Below are positions 54,368 through 63,144 of a DNA stretch of 64,000 bases, in pieces. The number at the start of each line of letters is the position of its first letter. Within the stretch, counting starts at the first letter, position 1. The position numbers were made by a program, and so were the translations under genes. This stretch comes from Holophagae bacterium (lineage in GTDB: Bacteria > Acidobacteriota > Holophagae > Acanthopleuribacterales > Acanthopleuribacteraceae), in contig JAJCXM010000032.1 in the NCBI GenBank assembly GCA_029263455.1, positions 221,290 to 285,289 on the forward strand, given 5' to 3'. The notes beneath the pieces are model-generated. The model was given only the letters and a program-made list of their open reading frames with translations. It did not search any database and was not told where the DNA came from.

Positions 54368-54374
54368 GGATAAT
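54346..54374 (+). promoter_or_regulatory. tetR promoter (leaderless mRNA predicted)
   Basis: TAGACA (54346-54351), 17-bp spacer, GATAAT (54369-54374). Transcription would begin at about 54381, the A of the tetR start codon, so the message may be leaderless. The -35 lies inside operator 2, giving autoregulation. Confidence 0.5.
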
Positions 54375-54380
54375 GAATAG

Positions 54381-54962
54381 ATGAGCCGGAAACAGCCCCG
54401 CAAAGAACGACTGATTGAGACGGCCGCTGAATTGTTCAATCGCCACGGGTTCCGCGCCACAGGCATTGATACGATCCTCGCTGAGTCCGGAGTTTCTAAA
54501 GCAACGTTGTACAAATACTTTTCCGGCAAAGAGGACCTCATTATTGAGGTACTCAAGCGTCGCAGTGCTGCCTTTGAAGCAGCGAACATTGAACGATTAC
54601 GTCAGTACCGATCGGACCACCCTTCTGCCACTGGCAAAGAGGCCGTTCTCACTCTTTTTGATCTGTTACATGAATGGATCAACAGTGAGCGCTTTTTTGG
54701 CTGTAACTTTATTCATGCTGCGGGTGAGTTTGGTGATTGCCAGAATTCAATTCGCCAGTTTGCCGCGCAACACAAAGAACGCAATCGAATACGAATCTTG
54801 GATCTCCTTGAAGGAGAAGTTAAAGACGCCAATGTGAGGGCAGAAATGTTGGTCCTATTGATGGATGGAGCCATCGTGTCTGCGCACGTTCGGGGACTGA
54901 AGAACGCGGCTATGATCAGCAAAAAGGCTGCTGCTGAACTGCTTTGCATCGAAAAACTGTAA
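54381..54962 (+). CDS. TetR/AcrR-family repressor
   Basis: A 193-residue repressor. The N-terminal helix-turn-helix is clear (RLIETAAELFNRHGFRATGI, SGVSKATLYKYFSGKEDLII). The C-terminal ligand domain (50-190) has a Cys (FGCNFIHAAGEFGDC region). It is divergent from the VOC-flavin operon; the two palindromes between them are the expected binding sites, so it should repress both. The ligand may be the substrate of the flavin or VOC enzyme. No strong ribosome site precedes the ATG, which fits the leaderless prediction. Confidence 0.92.
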   Translation: MSRKQPRKERLIETAAELFNRHGFRATGIDTILAESGVSKATLYKYFSGKEDLIIEVLKRRSAAFEAANIERLRQYRSDHPSATGKEAVLTLFDLLHEWINSERFFGCNFIHAAGEFGDCQNSIRQFAAQHKERNRIRILDLLEGEVKDANVRAEMLVLLMDGAIVSAHVRGLKNAAMISKKAAAELLCIEKL

Positions 54963-55232
54963 ACGAAATTGGAATTCAACTCATCTGTGCACAGTTGACG
55001 AACCATATGGACCGACAAATATCAATTTGTATTTTGGCCTTGTTTCGCTTCTCAGAATGATCCTGCCACACATTGTTGCAAGACTACCCAAGAACATAAG
55101 CGCAGAACGAGAGGATTTCTAAATGTATTCTGGGTCTAATGGAGCAACGGGCGATTTTTATGTTTTGGATTTTAGAGTCCGAAACGACATAGTTGGCACT
55201 CTTAAGCTTGAAATAGGTAGAATCTAAACTTC

Positions 55233-55607
55233 GTGAGCAAAAACCCTCGGCGTATTCTTTATTTTGGATTGGGCATTTTAGCGGTAGCTTTAGGTGTTAT
55301 TGGCGTGTTTCTGCCCGTTTTGCCCACCACGCCATTCTTGCTTTTAGCAGCCTACTTTTTTGAACGAAGTTCACAAAGAGCGCACACGTGGCTAATGGAT
55401 CATCCTCAATTTGGACCGCCGATACGCGATTGGAACCAACATCGAATCATTCGACCTAGGGTCAAATGGGTGTCGGTGATCCTTATCTGGTTGATGATTG
55501 GCTACCCCGTTCTCTTTAAATCAGGGATTCATGATGGCGTTCGTATTTTGATGCTGTTTGTGGCCTTGAGTGTTTCGGTATTCCTACTTACTCGTAAAAG
55601 CGCCTAG
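55233..55607 (+). CDS. DUF454 (YbaN-type) membrane protein
   Basis: A 124-residue inner-membrane protein. Helix 1 (ILYFGLGILAVALGVIGVFL) and the family motif PVLPTTPFLLLAAYFF are followed by a cytoplasmic stretch with HPQFGPPIRDWNQHRIIRPR, then helices VSVILIWLMIGYPVLF and ILMLFVALSVSVFLL. Function of the family is unknown. Start GTG at 55233 with a weak ribosome site. It converges on the long TPR regulator gene, 6 bp away. Confidence 0.9.
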   Translation: MSKNPRRILYFGLGILAVALGVIGVFLPVLPTTPFLLLAAYFFERSSQRAHTWLMDHPQFGPPIRDWNQHRIIRPRVKWVSVILIWLMIGYPVLFKSGIHDGVRILMLFVALSVSVFLLTRKSA

Positions 55608-55613
55608 TGGCAA

Positions 55614-58505
55614 CTATGGAATGAGTGTTTGCTCACAGCGCGGAATTTGATTGGCCAATCGAGTAAAGCCAAATTTGTTTGTCAGCTCAAACGAGCGCTT
55701 ATTGGCTCGTTCGCAGTCGGCTAGCTGATTAATCTCACATGCTATGCGTGCCCGCAATATTTGAGCTTCAATCTCAAGCAGATATAGACCTGAGTCTGCT
55801 AATTGATGGCATAAGGTTTCAAGTGGCCGAATCGCAGCAGAGACATTGTCTTGACGTCGCAGCAACTTGGCTTCAGTTATCTGATACATAAGAGCTTCGA
55901 ACGGAAAATTCGCTTTGTTCAGTATTACCGATGCAGATTCATACTCTATTAAGGCTTCGTCTATTTGATGGTCACTGATTAGGGCTTCTACCAGCCAACG
56001 TCGGGTTGTGATTTCATGGTGCTTATCGTGTTTCTTAAGAACCAACTGCAAAGCGGTCTGCATATGTTTGACGGCAGACGCTGAATTACCATCCTCTATT
56101 TCCATGCGCGCCAAGATGATCAAGACATCAGCTTCTTGCTGAATATCGACGTCGGGTTGATGGAGGAATTCGTTCCAAGAATCGCTTTCAAAACTGCCTG
56201 TCTCCCAGTTTACAATGTACCGCCAGGCCAGGCACATCCTCGCGCTCGGCTCGTCATCAACTTCTCTATAGGATTGGGCGGCGGCGATAAAAGTCGATGC
56301 TGCTTTTTCATGGTCACCAAAATGCAAAAGTAATTCCCCTAGTCGGAACTGTGAAGCGCCAGCCAACCTCGATTGCCCCTGTGAAATGGCCAAAGAGACA
56401 GCTTCAGCGAGGCTGTTTCTAGCGCCTCCCAGATCTAACAGCTGGCGTTGGGTCATGCCGTAGTTCAATAGCGTTCGTGTCAGCTCTGCGTTGAGGTGGT
56501 TTTCCCTGACTAGATCGACGGCACGTTCCAGCTGACTTAACGCCGATTGCGGATCGCCCTTGCTATGAAAGAGTGTGGCTAAGCTATGAACCACTCGGTA
56601 TTGGCCATCGACGTTGCCGATGCTGCGGTAGAGAACGTCTGCATTTTGATAGTGGTCGAACGCTGTATCGAAGTTTGCATTAGCAACTTGAATAATACCT
56701 AAGTTAATTAGCGCATTGGCGGTTCGCTTCTTGTCGTCGACAAACTCAAATGCCTCTTTAGCGCTGCTGAAAAATTCATGCGCTTGATCGAGTTGACCGC
56801 GATGATAGGCAATGGCACCCAGGTTGTTGAGCACCGAACCCAATCCATTCTTTTGACCAATGGATTCTTTGACCTCGCGCGCTCGTTTGTAGCTCGCTTC
56901 AGCTTCATCGTATTGACCCGTTTGCATGTGCGTATTTCCGGTTTGTAGCAGCGACTCTGCAAATCCATGTTGGTCATCCAAAGAAACGTAGAGGACTCTT
57001 GCCTTTTCCGCAGCTTCAAAAGCGTCTTTCAAATTCCCGAGCCTTCGCTGTCCTTCGCAGTTGAGCAGCAAAGCTTCGGCCTCCACGCTTATGCTACCTT
57101 GAACTTTTGCTTGTTCGATCGCCTTCGAAGCGTTTTCAACCATGACACTTGGCGTCGCTTGCAACCTTGCAGCTCGTGCCCTTAGTAGCGCGATACGAGG
57201 GTCGCTGACGATGCCTGCATGCCGAGACAATTGATCAAGAACAATAATTGCACGGTCATGCACGCCGTCCTCAATTAATGATTCGGCTAGCATCAAACCA
57301 TACTCCGGTTCGTCGGGGTATAACGTGAATAGGGTTTGATACCGACCCGCCGCGACCGCCCAGTGATGGAATGACTTGTCGGCCACGGCTTGGACGATGA
57401 GTTTCTCCGTGACAGGTAATTCTTGCGCGTGAGCCAAAGCCTGTTTGGCATACTGCTGCGCTTTGGGGATATAGCCTAAATGGGTCCAAGCTTGCGCCAA
57501 CCGCGACAAAATGAGCGACGAATTGGGATCGCTCGCCAATGCCAACTCGAAATAGGCAATGGACTCCCTGTAAGCCTGACGCCGTAAACTGCGTAATCCC
57601 AGTAAATAGGATCTGGCTGCCTCTGGATTAGCTTGCAGAATATCTGCGACCAACACTTCTTCCAGACCATCGTCTCCTGTTTCACCCATCTGCTTAGCAA
57701 CCGCATTGGCGATATCGTTCACTAGACTCAAAAACTCGGAAGTTGCTCCTGTTTTTGAAGCAGAAAACACGACCGATCCTTTTTGGGTCTCTTGAAAAAT
57801 GAGATTTAGTCGCAGACGATCGCCCTCAACTAAATAGGAGCCGCCAATCCAGTAATCGTTTCCTAAGTAGTTACGAATCACCTGCATGGTTTCCGGTGCG
57901 TGTGAATCCGACTGACTCAGGCCAAGTTCACGACCTGCCCGAGCTGTGGACTCCCCTGAGATCAGCCTCAGAGACGGCTTTGACGCAAGATCTGCCCGTA
58001 ATATTTCCGCGATGGCAATGCCATACCACTCTTGATCGGCGTTGGCAGATAGATCTTTGAAATCAGCCACCGCAATGGATTGACGGGTAACTGTTTGATC
58101 GCTGTCTTTTTGCAAACGGACAATTAATATGAGGGAAAGAACGACGGCCACGCCGCTCAGGACTATGGCCTGATAAGGACGTCGTTTTTTCGCTGTGTCT
58201 ATTACCGTATCGTGAACCCATTGATAGCCCTGGCCCGGGTAAGTTTTGATGAACGTGCCATCCTCGTCTTGCTTGAGCACGGCGCGCAGCTTCTTTAGGC
58301 ATTGGAATAAGACATGTTCTGTGACAGCAGTTTCAGACCAAACCGCTTCCAGAAGCGTCTCTTTTGCAAGGATTTCACCACGATGATTCAGGAAAAATGC
58401 CAGTAACTGCGCGGCTTTGGGCTGGAGGTGTAGCTCGTGTAATTTGTGTGTCAGTTGATTGGATTGGTCGTCGAATTGGAAGTCCTTGAATCGAAATATC
58501 GTCAT
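55614..58505 (-). CDS. ToxR/CadC-like winged-helix membrane regulator with long TPR sensor
   Basis: A 963-residue one-component regulator, the largest of three in this window. Residues 3-100: winged helix (LQPKAAQLLAFFLNHRGEIL, AVTEHVLFQCLKKLRAVLK, TYPGQGYQWV). Membrane helix ~111-131 (YQAIVLSGVAVVLSLILIV). Periplasmic: TolB-like segment with SIAVADFKDLSANADQ (~143), then roughly fourteen TPR repeats from ~295 to 950 (LGSVLNNLGAIAYHRGQLDQ, ALINLGIIQVANANFDTAFD, and others). TPRs probably sense a protein or peptide. The next gene downstream is convergent, so targets are not obvious; phzF lies upstream in the same direction. Confidence 0.9.
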   Translation of the reverse strand: MTIFRFKDFQFDDQSNQLTHKLHELHLQPKAAQLLAFFLNHRGEILAKETLLEAVWSETAVTEHVLFQCLKKLRAVLKQDEDGTFIKTYPGQGYQWVHDTVIDTAKKRRPYQAIVLSGVAVVLSLILIVRLQKDSDQTVTRQSIAVADFKDLSANADQEWYGIAIAEILRADLASKPSLRLISGESTARAGRELGLSQSDSHAPETMQVIRNYLGNDYWIGGSYLVEGDRLRLNLIFQETQKGSVVFSASKTGATSEFLSLVNDIANAVAKQMGETGDDGLEEVLVADILQANPEAARSYLLGLRSLRRQAYRESIAYFELALASDPNSSLILSRLAQAWTHLGYIPKAQQYAKQALAHAQELPVTEKLIVQAVADKSFHHWAVAAGRYQTLFTLYPDEPEYGLMLAESLIEDGVHDRAIIVLDQLSRHAGIVSDPRIALLRARAARLQATPSVMVENASKAIEQAKVQGSISVEAEALLLNCEGQRRLGNLKDAFEAAEKARVLYVSLDDQHGFAESLLQTGNTHMQTGQYDEAEASYKRAREVKESIGQKNGLGSVLNNLGAIAYHRGQLDQAHEFFSSAKEAFEFVDDKKRTANALINLGIIQVANANFDTAFDHYQNADVLYRSIGNVDGQYRVVHSLATLFHSKGDPQSALSQLERAVDLVRENHLNAELTRTLLNYGMTQRQLLDLGGARNSLAEAVSLAISQGQSRLAGASQFRLGELLLHFGDHEKAASTFIAAAQSYREVDDEPSARMCLAWRYIVNWETGSFESDSWNEFLHQPDVDIQQEADVLIILARMEIEDGNSASAVKHMQTALQLVLKKHDKHHEITTRRWLVEALISDHQIDEALIEYESASVILNKANFPFEALMYQITEAKLLRRQDNVSAAIRPLETLCHQLADSGLYLLEIEAQILRARIACEINQLADCERANKRSFELTNKFGFTRLANQIPRCEQTLIP

Positions 58506-58674
58506 TTGCGACTAACCCCAACCATGAATAGACAAATGTCTGTCGTATGGAGATTAACTATAAGTTAGGCATACCATCACGGCAAGTTGACCCGAGCCAT
58601 TTATTTATACAAATGGCGGCGACGTGTGTAATTTGCGATTGCTGACGCCTGTGGTTGGCGCCCTTAAGACGGGT

Positions 58675-59511
58675 CTAAATGTCATTGGCAGAACCCGTCA
58701 CGAAAATGCCTCCTTCAACTGGGACTTCAACTGCCAGCAAACTCGGACTTCCCATTGCTTCGCCCTGACGTATACGAAACGAGAATGGTGCGTTGACGAT
58801 ATTTGCATCACGCAAGTAACCGCCCAGTGCTGCAGCGGCTGCGCCTGTTGCTGGATCTTCGATGACGCCGCCCACAGGAAAAGGGTTTCGAGAGTGGAAT
58901 AGATCTGGCTTGTGCCAGTAGACAAGCTGTAACGTCGTCAATCCATGATCCAACATGAGCGACTTCATCGATTCGAAATCGTATTTCAAGGACTTAAGAC
59001 GCGTTAGTTTGTTGGCCGCAAGAACCAAGTGCCATGCGCCCGCATAAGCCCTTGCAGGTGGTATTCGAGCGTCCAGCTCGTGCTGTTTCCAACCAAGCAG
59101 ATGGAGAAACTCACTTAACGCGGCTTCAGTTACTGCTTCGAATCGGGTGTCAACGGATTGAAAAGAGGCTTCTAGGTGATGATCTCGCCTTCGTACTATC
59201 ACTGGTACGTGTCCCACGGACGTTTCGAGTTGATAATTACCCTCCCCACTGACGCGGCCAAGTATCACTCCTGTTGCTATCGTCGCGTGACCGCAAAAAC
59301 TGACTTCGGCTTCGGGACTGTAATAGCGAATCACTCTATTCACGCCGGATTTGGGCGCAATGAAGGCTGTCTCTGAATAGCCAACCTCTTTCGCGATTGA
59401 CTGCATTTCTTTGGCCTCAGGCAGCTGATCGCCAAGCCAGACACCGGCAGGGTTGCCGCCTGTTGACCCATTCGCAAATGCCGCGAGTCGATACAGTGTT
59501 CCTTGTTCCAT
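58675..59511 (-). CDS. PhzF-family isomerase-like protein
   Basis: A 278-residue PhzF fold protein (DAP-epimerase-like, two similar halves). N-terminus LYRLAAFANGSTGGNPAGVW, catalytic Glu in VGYSETAFI (residue ~45), FCGHATIATGVIL, and the second half with DPATGAAAAALGGYL and the late FVTGSANDI. Members isomerise small molecules, including phenazine precursors, but most have unknown substrates; no other phz genes are present. Start ATG at 59511 has GGAGGG six bases upstream; the longer open frame upstream (to 59652) is not supported. A LysR remnant lies divergently. Confidence 0.9.
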   Translation of the reverse strand: MEQGTLYRLAAFANGSTGGNPAGVWLGDQLPEAKEMQSIAKEVGYSETAFIAPKSGVNRVIRYYSPEAEVSFCGHATIATGVILGRVSGEGNYQLETSVGHVPVIVRRRDHHLEASFQSVDTRFEAVTEAALSEFLHLLGWKQHELDARIPPARAYAGAWHLVLAANKLTRLKSLKYDFESMKSLMLDHGLTTLQLVYWHKPDLFHSRNPFPVGGVIEDPATGAAAAALGGYLRDANIVNAPFSFRIRQGEAMGSPSLLAVEVPVEGGIFVTGSANDI

Positions 59512-59547
59512 GGATAACCCTCCGATTGATATCTGCATAGAAGATAT

Positions 59548-59971
59548 ATACGTTAGAATATTTCTAAATGACATCGGTGCCGCGGAAGGTGAACCTTGGA
59601 CTTCGTGGGACCCTTGGCTGCAGTCGGTTGGATTGGCCGGTGAAGTTGACAATCGGCGGTGTGGATTTTCAAATAGCAGTCTTGTGTTACGTGCATGGCA
59701 ACAGTCATTAGGCTACTGTGTAATTCGTGTATCGATTGCATTCGAAGCGCTACGCACACAAGTTTTGGTGGCGTTGTTCCCCTGACGGCGTTCCGAATTT
59801 GCCTATTACTTCGTGTGTAGAGCCGTCACTGAGAAGAACTCCAGGGTTGAGGTTTTTCGTGACTGGCTACGAGACGTTGTTCGCGAATACGTCGCCCAGG
59901 TCGAGCGTGAAATGGGTCTTATCTTCGCCTATGTTAGGCTCAAACGGCCCCGATCATTGCAGTCCTTTTAA
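59548..59971 (+). pseudogene. GcvA-type LysR regulator, 3' remnant with in-frame stop
   Basis: The same frame runs from ~59548 to the TAA at 59969-59971 with one TGA at 59783-59785. Before the stop, LNDIGAAEGEPWTSWDPWL..., GFSNSSLVLRAWQQSLGY and VLVALFP match the effector-domain pattern of GcvA-like LysR proteins; after it, RRSEFAYYFVC and VEVFRDWLRDVV give the usual C-terminal SEFAYY...FRDWL signature. The first ~150 codons, including the helix-turn-helix, are absent, so it cannot bind DNA. It is divergent from phzF and its end overlaps the propeller gene by 18 bp. Probably a former phzF or neighbour regulator. Confidence 0.8.
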
Positions 59972-61021
59972 TGAAAGCTCCTTGACCACGTAGTCATTTT
60001 CTTGATTGAGAATACAGCCCAACATGCGACCGTTCTTGTAGAAGACGGTCGAATCTTCGGGAAAACCATAAGCGCCTCTACTTAAGAGCTTTCCTGTCTG
60101 AAAATCGTTAATATAGAAAGTACCTCGAGCGAAGCCGGTGTTGGTTCCATCTGTGCTTCCGATGGGGGTGAGTACAAAAGCGATCCGGTCGTTTTTGATG
60201 AGGAAATGGGTATAGGACGCTTTTGGGAAGTCATAGGTTATACGAATATTAGGCATATCTTTGACGGCGATCCTTTCACCATTCGGACCCGGAAAGTTCA
60301 AGTTGCCGAAAACCTCCTTGTCTTCGTCGGTCGCTTCCTGAAGCGGTATTTCAAAGTGTTTCTTGTCAACAACTTTTCCATTTTCATCGACCGCATAAAG
60401 GTCATTGTTTTGGGAAAAACCGAAATACCACCGGTTATTGTCCAGCGCTTGTATGTCAACTTCAGGAAGGTAAGCCTTTAGGTAGGCGTTATTGTCGCCT
60501 TCTCCTAACTTAATGAAACCGTTGTTGACGATATTGAGTAATTCGTTAAGGGTTTCACCTTGGTTGTTTCTTAAGGTCACCACCATCGAACTGCCTTTTT
60601 CTGTATCTCGTTTGTGGCCTAGCAAAAAAAGGTCGGGTTTAAGTACGCCAAAAACACGAGGCCGGGCATCGCTCGTTCGAAACGATGACTGATAGTTGCC
60701 GTCTAAATCGAAGATAACCATTATGCGTTGATCTTCCCAGACATAGAGTGCATCTTTGGTGGCAACCATCTGGAATGGATTGACCATTTCCCCGGGACCT
60801 TGACCTTGCCTTCCAAAGCCTTTGACGTAAGTGCCATCAGCTTCCCAAATGTGAATGCGTAAATTGCCCTGATCAGCCACAAAGAGCCGTCCCTGGGGCG
60901 CAAAACACATGGACACAGGATAGCTGAGGAATTCATCACCGCTGGGAGAATCAAATGTCTTGATTTCGATGACGTCATGGTTACCGGCAAAAAAGAATAG
61001 CAGAAAAGTTAATTGAATCAC
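59954..61021 (-). CDS. 6-bladed (NHL-like) beta-propeller protein, exported
   Basis: A 355-residue protein. Signal-like N-terminus (LTFLLFFFAGNHD). NHL-type blades: SYPVSMCFAPQGRLFVADQG, RIHIWEADGTYVKGFGRQGQ followed by GPGEMVNPFQMV, DALYVWEDQRIMVIFDLDGN and NDLYAVDENGKVVDKKHF. This six-bladed family is common in Bacteroidota and Acidobacteriota and of unknown role; it may bind glycans or proteins. Start GTG at 61021 with GGAGGA upstream. Its 3' end overlaps the LysR remnant. Confidence 0.85.
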   Translation of the reverse strand: MIQLTFLLFFFAGNHDVIEIKTFDSPSGDEFLSYPVSMCFAPQGRLFVADQGNLRIHIWEADGTYVKGFGRQGQGPGEMVNPFQMVATKDALYVWEDQRIMVIFDLDGNYQSSFRTSDARPRVFGVLKPDLFLLGHKRDTEKGSSMVVTLRNNQGETLNELLNIVNNGFIKLGEGDNNAYLKAYLPEVDIQALDNNRWYFGFSQNNDLYAVDENGKVVDKKHFEIPLQEATDEDKEVFGNLNFPGPNGERIAVKDMPNIRITYDFPKASYTHFLIKNDRIAFVLTPIGSTDGTNTGFARGTFYINDFQTGKLLSRGAYGFPEDSTVFYKNGRMLGCILNQENDYVVKELSLKGLQ

Positions 61022-61444
61022 GGATCCTCCGTCTTGGTGCGTTTTGGGGCCAGACTAGTAAGACGATGGCAGGATACGTGAGGTTTGTTTAAGAAGTGGA
61101 ATTGAACGGAATGTTTACAAGTCGATAACAAGGGATTGGGATTTGGCCGGACGATTCAGCTTGTAATCCGATGATTTGAGGTGAGATCGAACGGCAGCAT
61201 TCTAGGGTGCGTGATCGTTAACTCATGATGTGTGATCACTAACTATTGAATGCTAATTCTTGCCGCGAATGTCCGTGATGGCCTATCAGCGTCCGCGAGG
61301 GTTTTTGTGGCTTCACAGATAAGTCGCTTTTTTCCAACCATTTAGAGAGTGGACAAAAGAGGTTAGAAGAGATCAGCGGCTTTTTGATCAATGACACACC
61401 ATGCTTACCTCAGATCCCGAATTTAGATGATGAGGAGCTTGGAA
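61022..61444. other. Intergenic region with a 21-bp-spaced direct repeat
   Basis: No gene. Two copies of TGnGTGATCryTAACT lie at 61208-61223 and 61229-61244, exactly 21 bp (two helical turns) apart, a pattern of tandem activator or repressor sites. Positions 61345-61444 are similar to 62625-62715 ahead of the duplicated gene copy. Confidence 0.45.
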
Positions 61445-62500
61445 ATGATGAGATTCTCGATGATTTTTTTGATCTTACTTTACGGCGTTAGCCTAAGGGC
61501 TGGCCTGCAAAATTACACCGGCATCTGGATGGACGAGAGCGGTGACTTTGGTGTCATTGTGGGCACGGGCGGGAGCATTCTGCATTTTGATGGCATGAAT
61601 TGGAATCCGGTCACTAGCCCAACGATGGCTATCCTTTATGATGTACATGGGTTGGCGGCTGACGATGTTGTGGCCTCTGGCCAAGGCGTCATCTTGCATT
61701 GGAATGGCATTGATTGGAGCATCGTCATCAGTTTTGGTGATGTTCCCGTCACGCCGGTGCTATTGACGTCGACACGCATTTGGTACGGCATTCCAAACAG
61801 CCAGTTTCCTACTGTGGCTCGCTGTACGCGCACAGGCATGTCATGTCAGGGTCTGGTGGCCCTGGTCGGTTCGGTGCTTGAACTGCAGGAAATGCCAACT
61901 GGCGATATTATGATGATTGGAGATGTGGGCGATATCTACAGTATCGACGATGCCTTAATCCAGACACCAGTTTATGATCACCCGGTCGGTCAAACGATGG
62001 AGTTCACAGCGGCTACGGTGCTGCCGAGTAGTTTAGAAGGAGCGAACTTGACCGCCTATGGCAGTAACTTCTTGGGCATCCACCGCTGGCAAGGAACGGT
62101 TTGGCAATTTGTTGATGATCCTGGCGGAACGATCTTTTCTATTAATGAATCTCCGCATCCAAGATATGTGGTCGAGGGCGTAGGCGTATCATCGATGGGC
62201 GATGGGCTTCGTTTTTCAATAGATGGCAATGTAACTATGGATGTCGTCATCCCGGACGACACATTGGGGCGTGGCCTAATCGATGTCGCGTTCAGAACCA
62301 CTGCTCCGTCTGTCCGGAAAAGGGATATCCCTTGTGGAAGACAACTAACGCTAATAATGGCTGGAGAAGAGGAGTCAATAAGCCAAGAATTAAGATGCAT
62401 TCTATACGAATACCTATGGCAAAGACTGTGCGAAGGCCAGTTTGTCGATATTCTTTATCTCCTCGAGATCGCAAATTATTGTGATTTTCACAGTAACTAA
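61445..62500 (+). CDS. Secreted repeat protein, copy 1, with odd C-terminus
   Basis: About 351 residues. Signal peptide 1-19 (MMRFSMIFLILLYGVSLRAG). Residues ~20-275 are predicted beta-propeller repeats of the type VGTGGSILHFDGMNWNPVTS / GQGVILHWNGIDW. From about Val285 (position ~62300) the character changes: RKRDIPCGRQLTLIMAGEEE and a Leu/Cys-rich helical end (LYEYLWQRLCEGQFVDILYL) unlike the beta-rich body. This looks like a frameshift or fusion to unrelated sequence. GAGGAG lies seven bases before ATG 61445, preferred over the upstream ATG at 61427. A damaged second copy follows. Confidence 0.7.
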   Translation: MMRFSMIFLILLYGVSLRAGLQNYTGIWMDESGDFGVIVGTGGSILHFDGMNWNPVTSPTMAILYDVHGLAADDVVASGQGVILHWNGIDWSIVISFGDVPVTPVLLTSTRIWYGIPNSQFPTVARCTRTGMSCQGLVALVGSVLELQEMPTGDIMMIGDVGDIYSIDDALIQTPVYDHPVGQTMEFTAATVLPSSLEGANLTAYGSNFLGIHRWQGTVWQFVDDPGGTIFSINESPHPRYVVEGVGVSSMGDGLRFSIDGNVTMDVVIPDDTLGRGLIDVAFRTTAPSVRKRDIPCGRQLTLIMAGEEESISQELRCILYEYLWQRLCEGQFVDILYLLEIANYCDFHSN

Positions 62501-62715
62501 GAAGGCCGTTTAATTTCAAGCACTACTTATGGCGCATTCAAAATTTGCAGCATCGGAGCGAGTTGAATTGAGAATGACGCTGATCAGGCGATTTGCTTAA
62601 AGTGAACATGACAAGGCGTAAAGGCAGTGGACAAAACAAGTCAGAAGATCAGCGGTTTTATGGCCGCTTTAACACCATACTTACGATCCCGAATTCGAAC
62701 GAGGAGGACCTTGAA

Positions 62716-63132
62716 ATGAAGCGATTCTCGATGATCTTTTTGATGTTACTTTAGGGCTACGGTCTGCAAGCTGGCCTAGAGAATTACACCGGAATCTGGA
62801 TGGACGAGAGCGGCGATTTTGGTGTTATTGTTGGAACGAGCGGGACCATCCTGCATTTTGATGGCATGAATTGGAATCCGGTCGCTAGCCCAACCATGGT
62901 GGATTTGTACGATGTTCATGGCTTAGCCGCTGATGATGTGGTCGCTTCCGGCGATGGCGTGATCCTACATTGGGACGGCATGGATTGGGGTATTATTCAA
63001 AATCAACCAAGTACGCCCTACACACCGATTCTCCTAACCGCAACACGAGTTTGGTATGGCATTCCCAATAGTCAATTTCCTGTCATCGGTCGTTGTGATC
63101 GTGATATGTCCCCAAGTGATATCCCCAAGTGA
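62716..63132 (+). pseudogene. Truncated copy 2 of the secreted repeat protein
   Basis: A partial duplicate of the previous gene, including its upstream region. MKRFSMIFLMLL is followed by TAG, where copy 1 has TAC (Tyr), so the signal peptide is interrupted. After the stop the frame continues: ENYTGIWMDESGDFGVIVGT, TILHFDGMNWNP, YDVHGLAADDVVASG, WYGIPNSQFPVIGRC, closely matching copy 1. Similarity ends near 63100, just before a 13-bp tandem repeat; the last residues are not shared. GAGGAGG still precedes the ATG. Confidence 0.85.
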
Positions 63133-63135
63133 TAT
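63110..63135. repeat. 13-bp tandem duplication at the end of copy 2
   Basis: CCCCAAGTGATAT twice, head to tail, exactly where similarity to copy 1 ends. Likely a rearrangement scar. Confidence 0.9.
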
Positions 63136-63144
63136 CGATACTAA

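Noticed and set aside
59512..59652. N-terminal extension of PhzF
   Set aside because: It precedes a clear GGAGGG-ATG start and covers the LysR remnant; PhzF begins at 59511.
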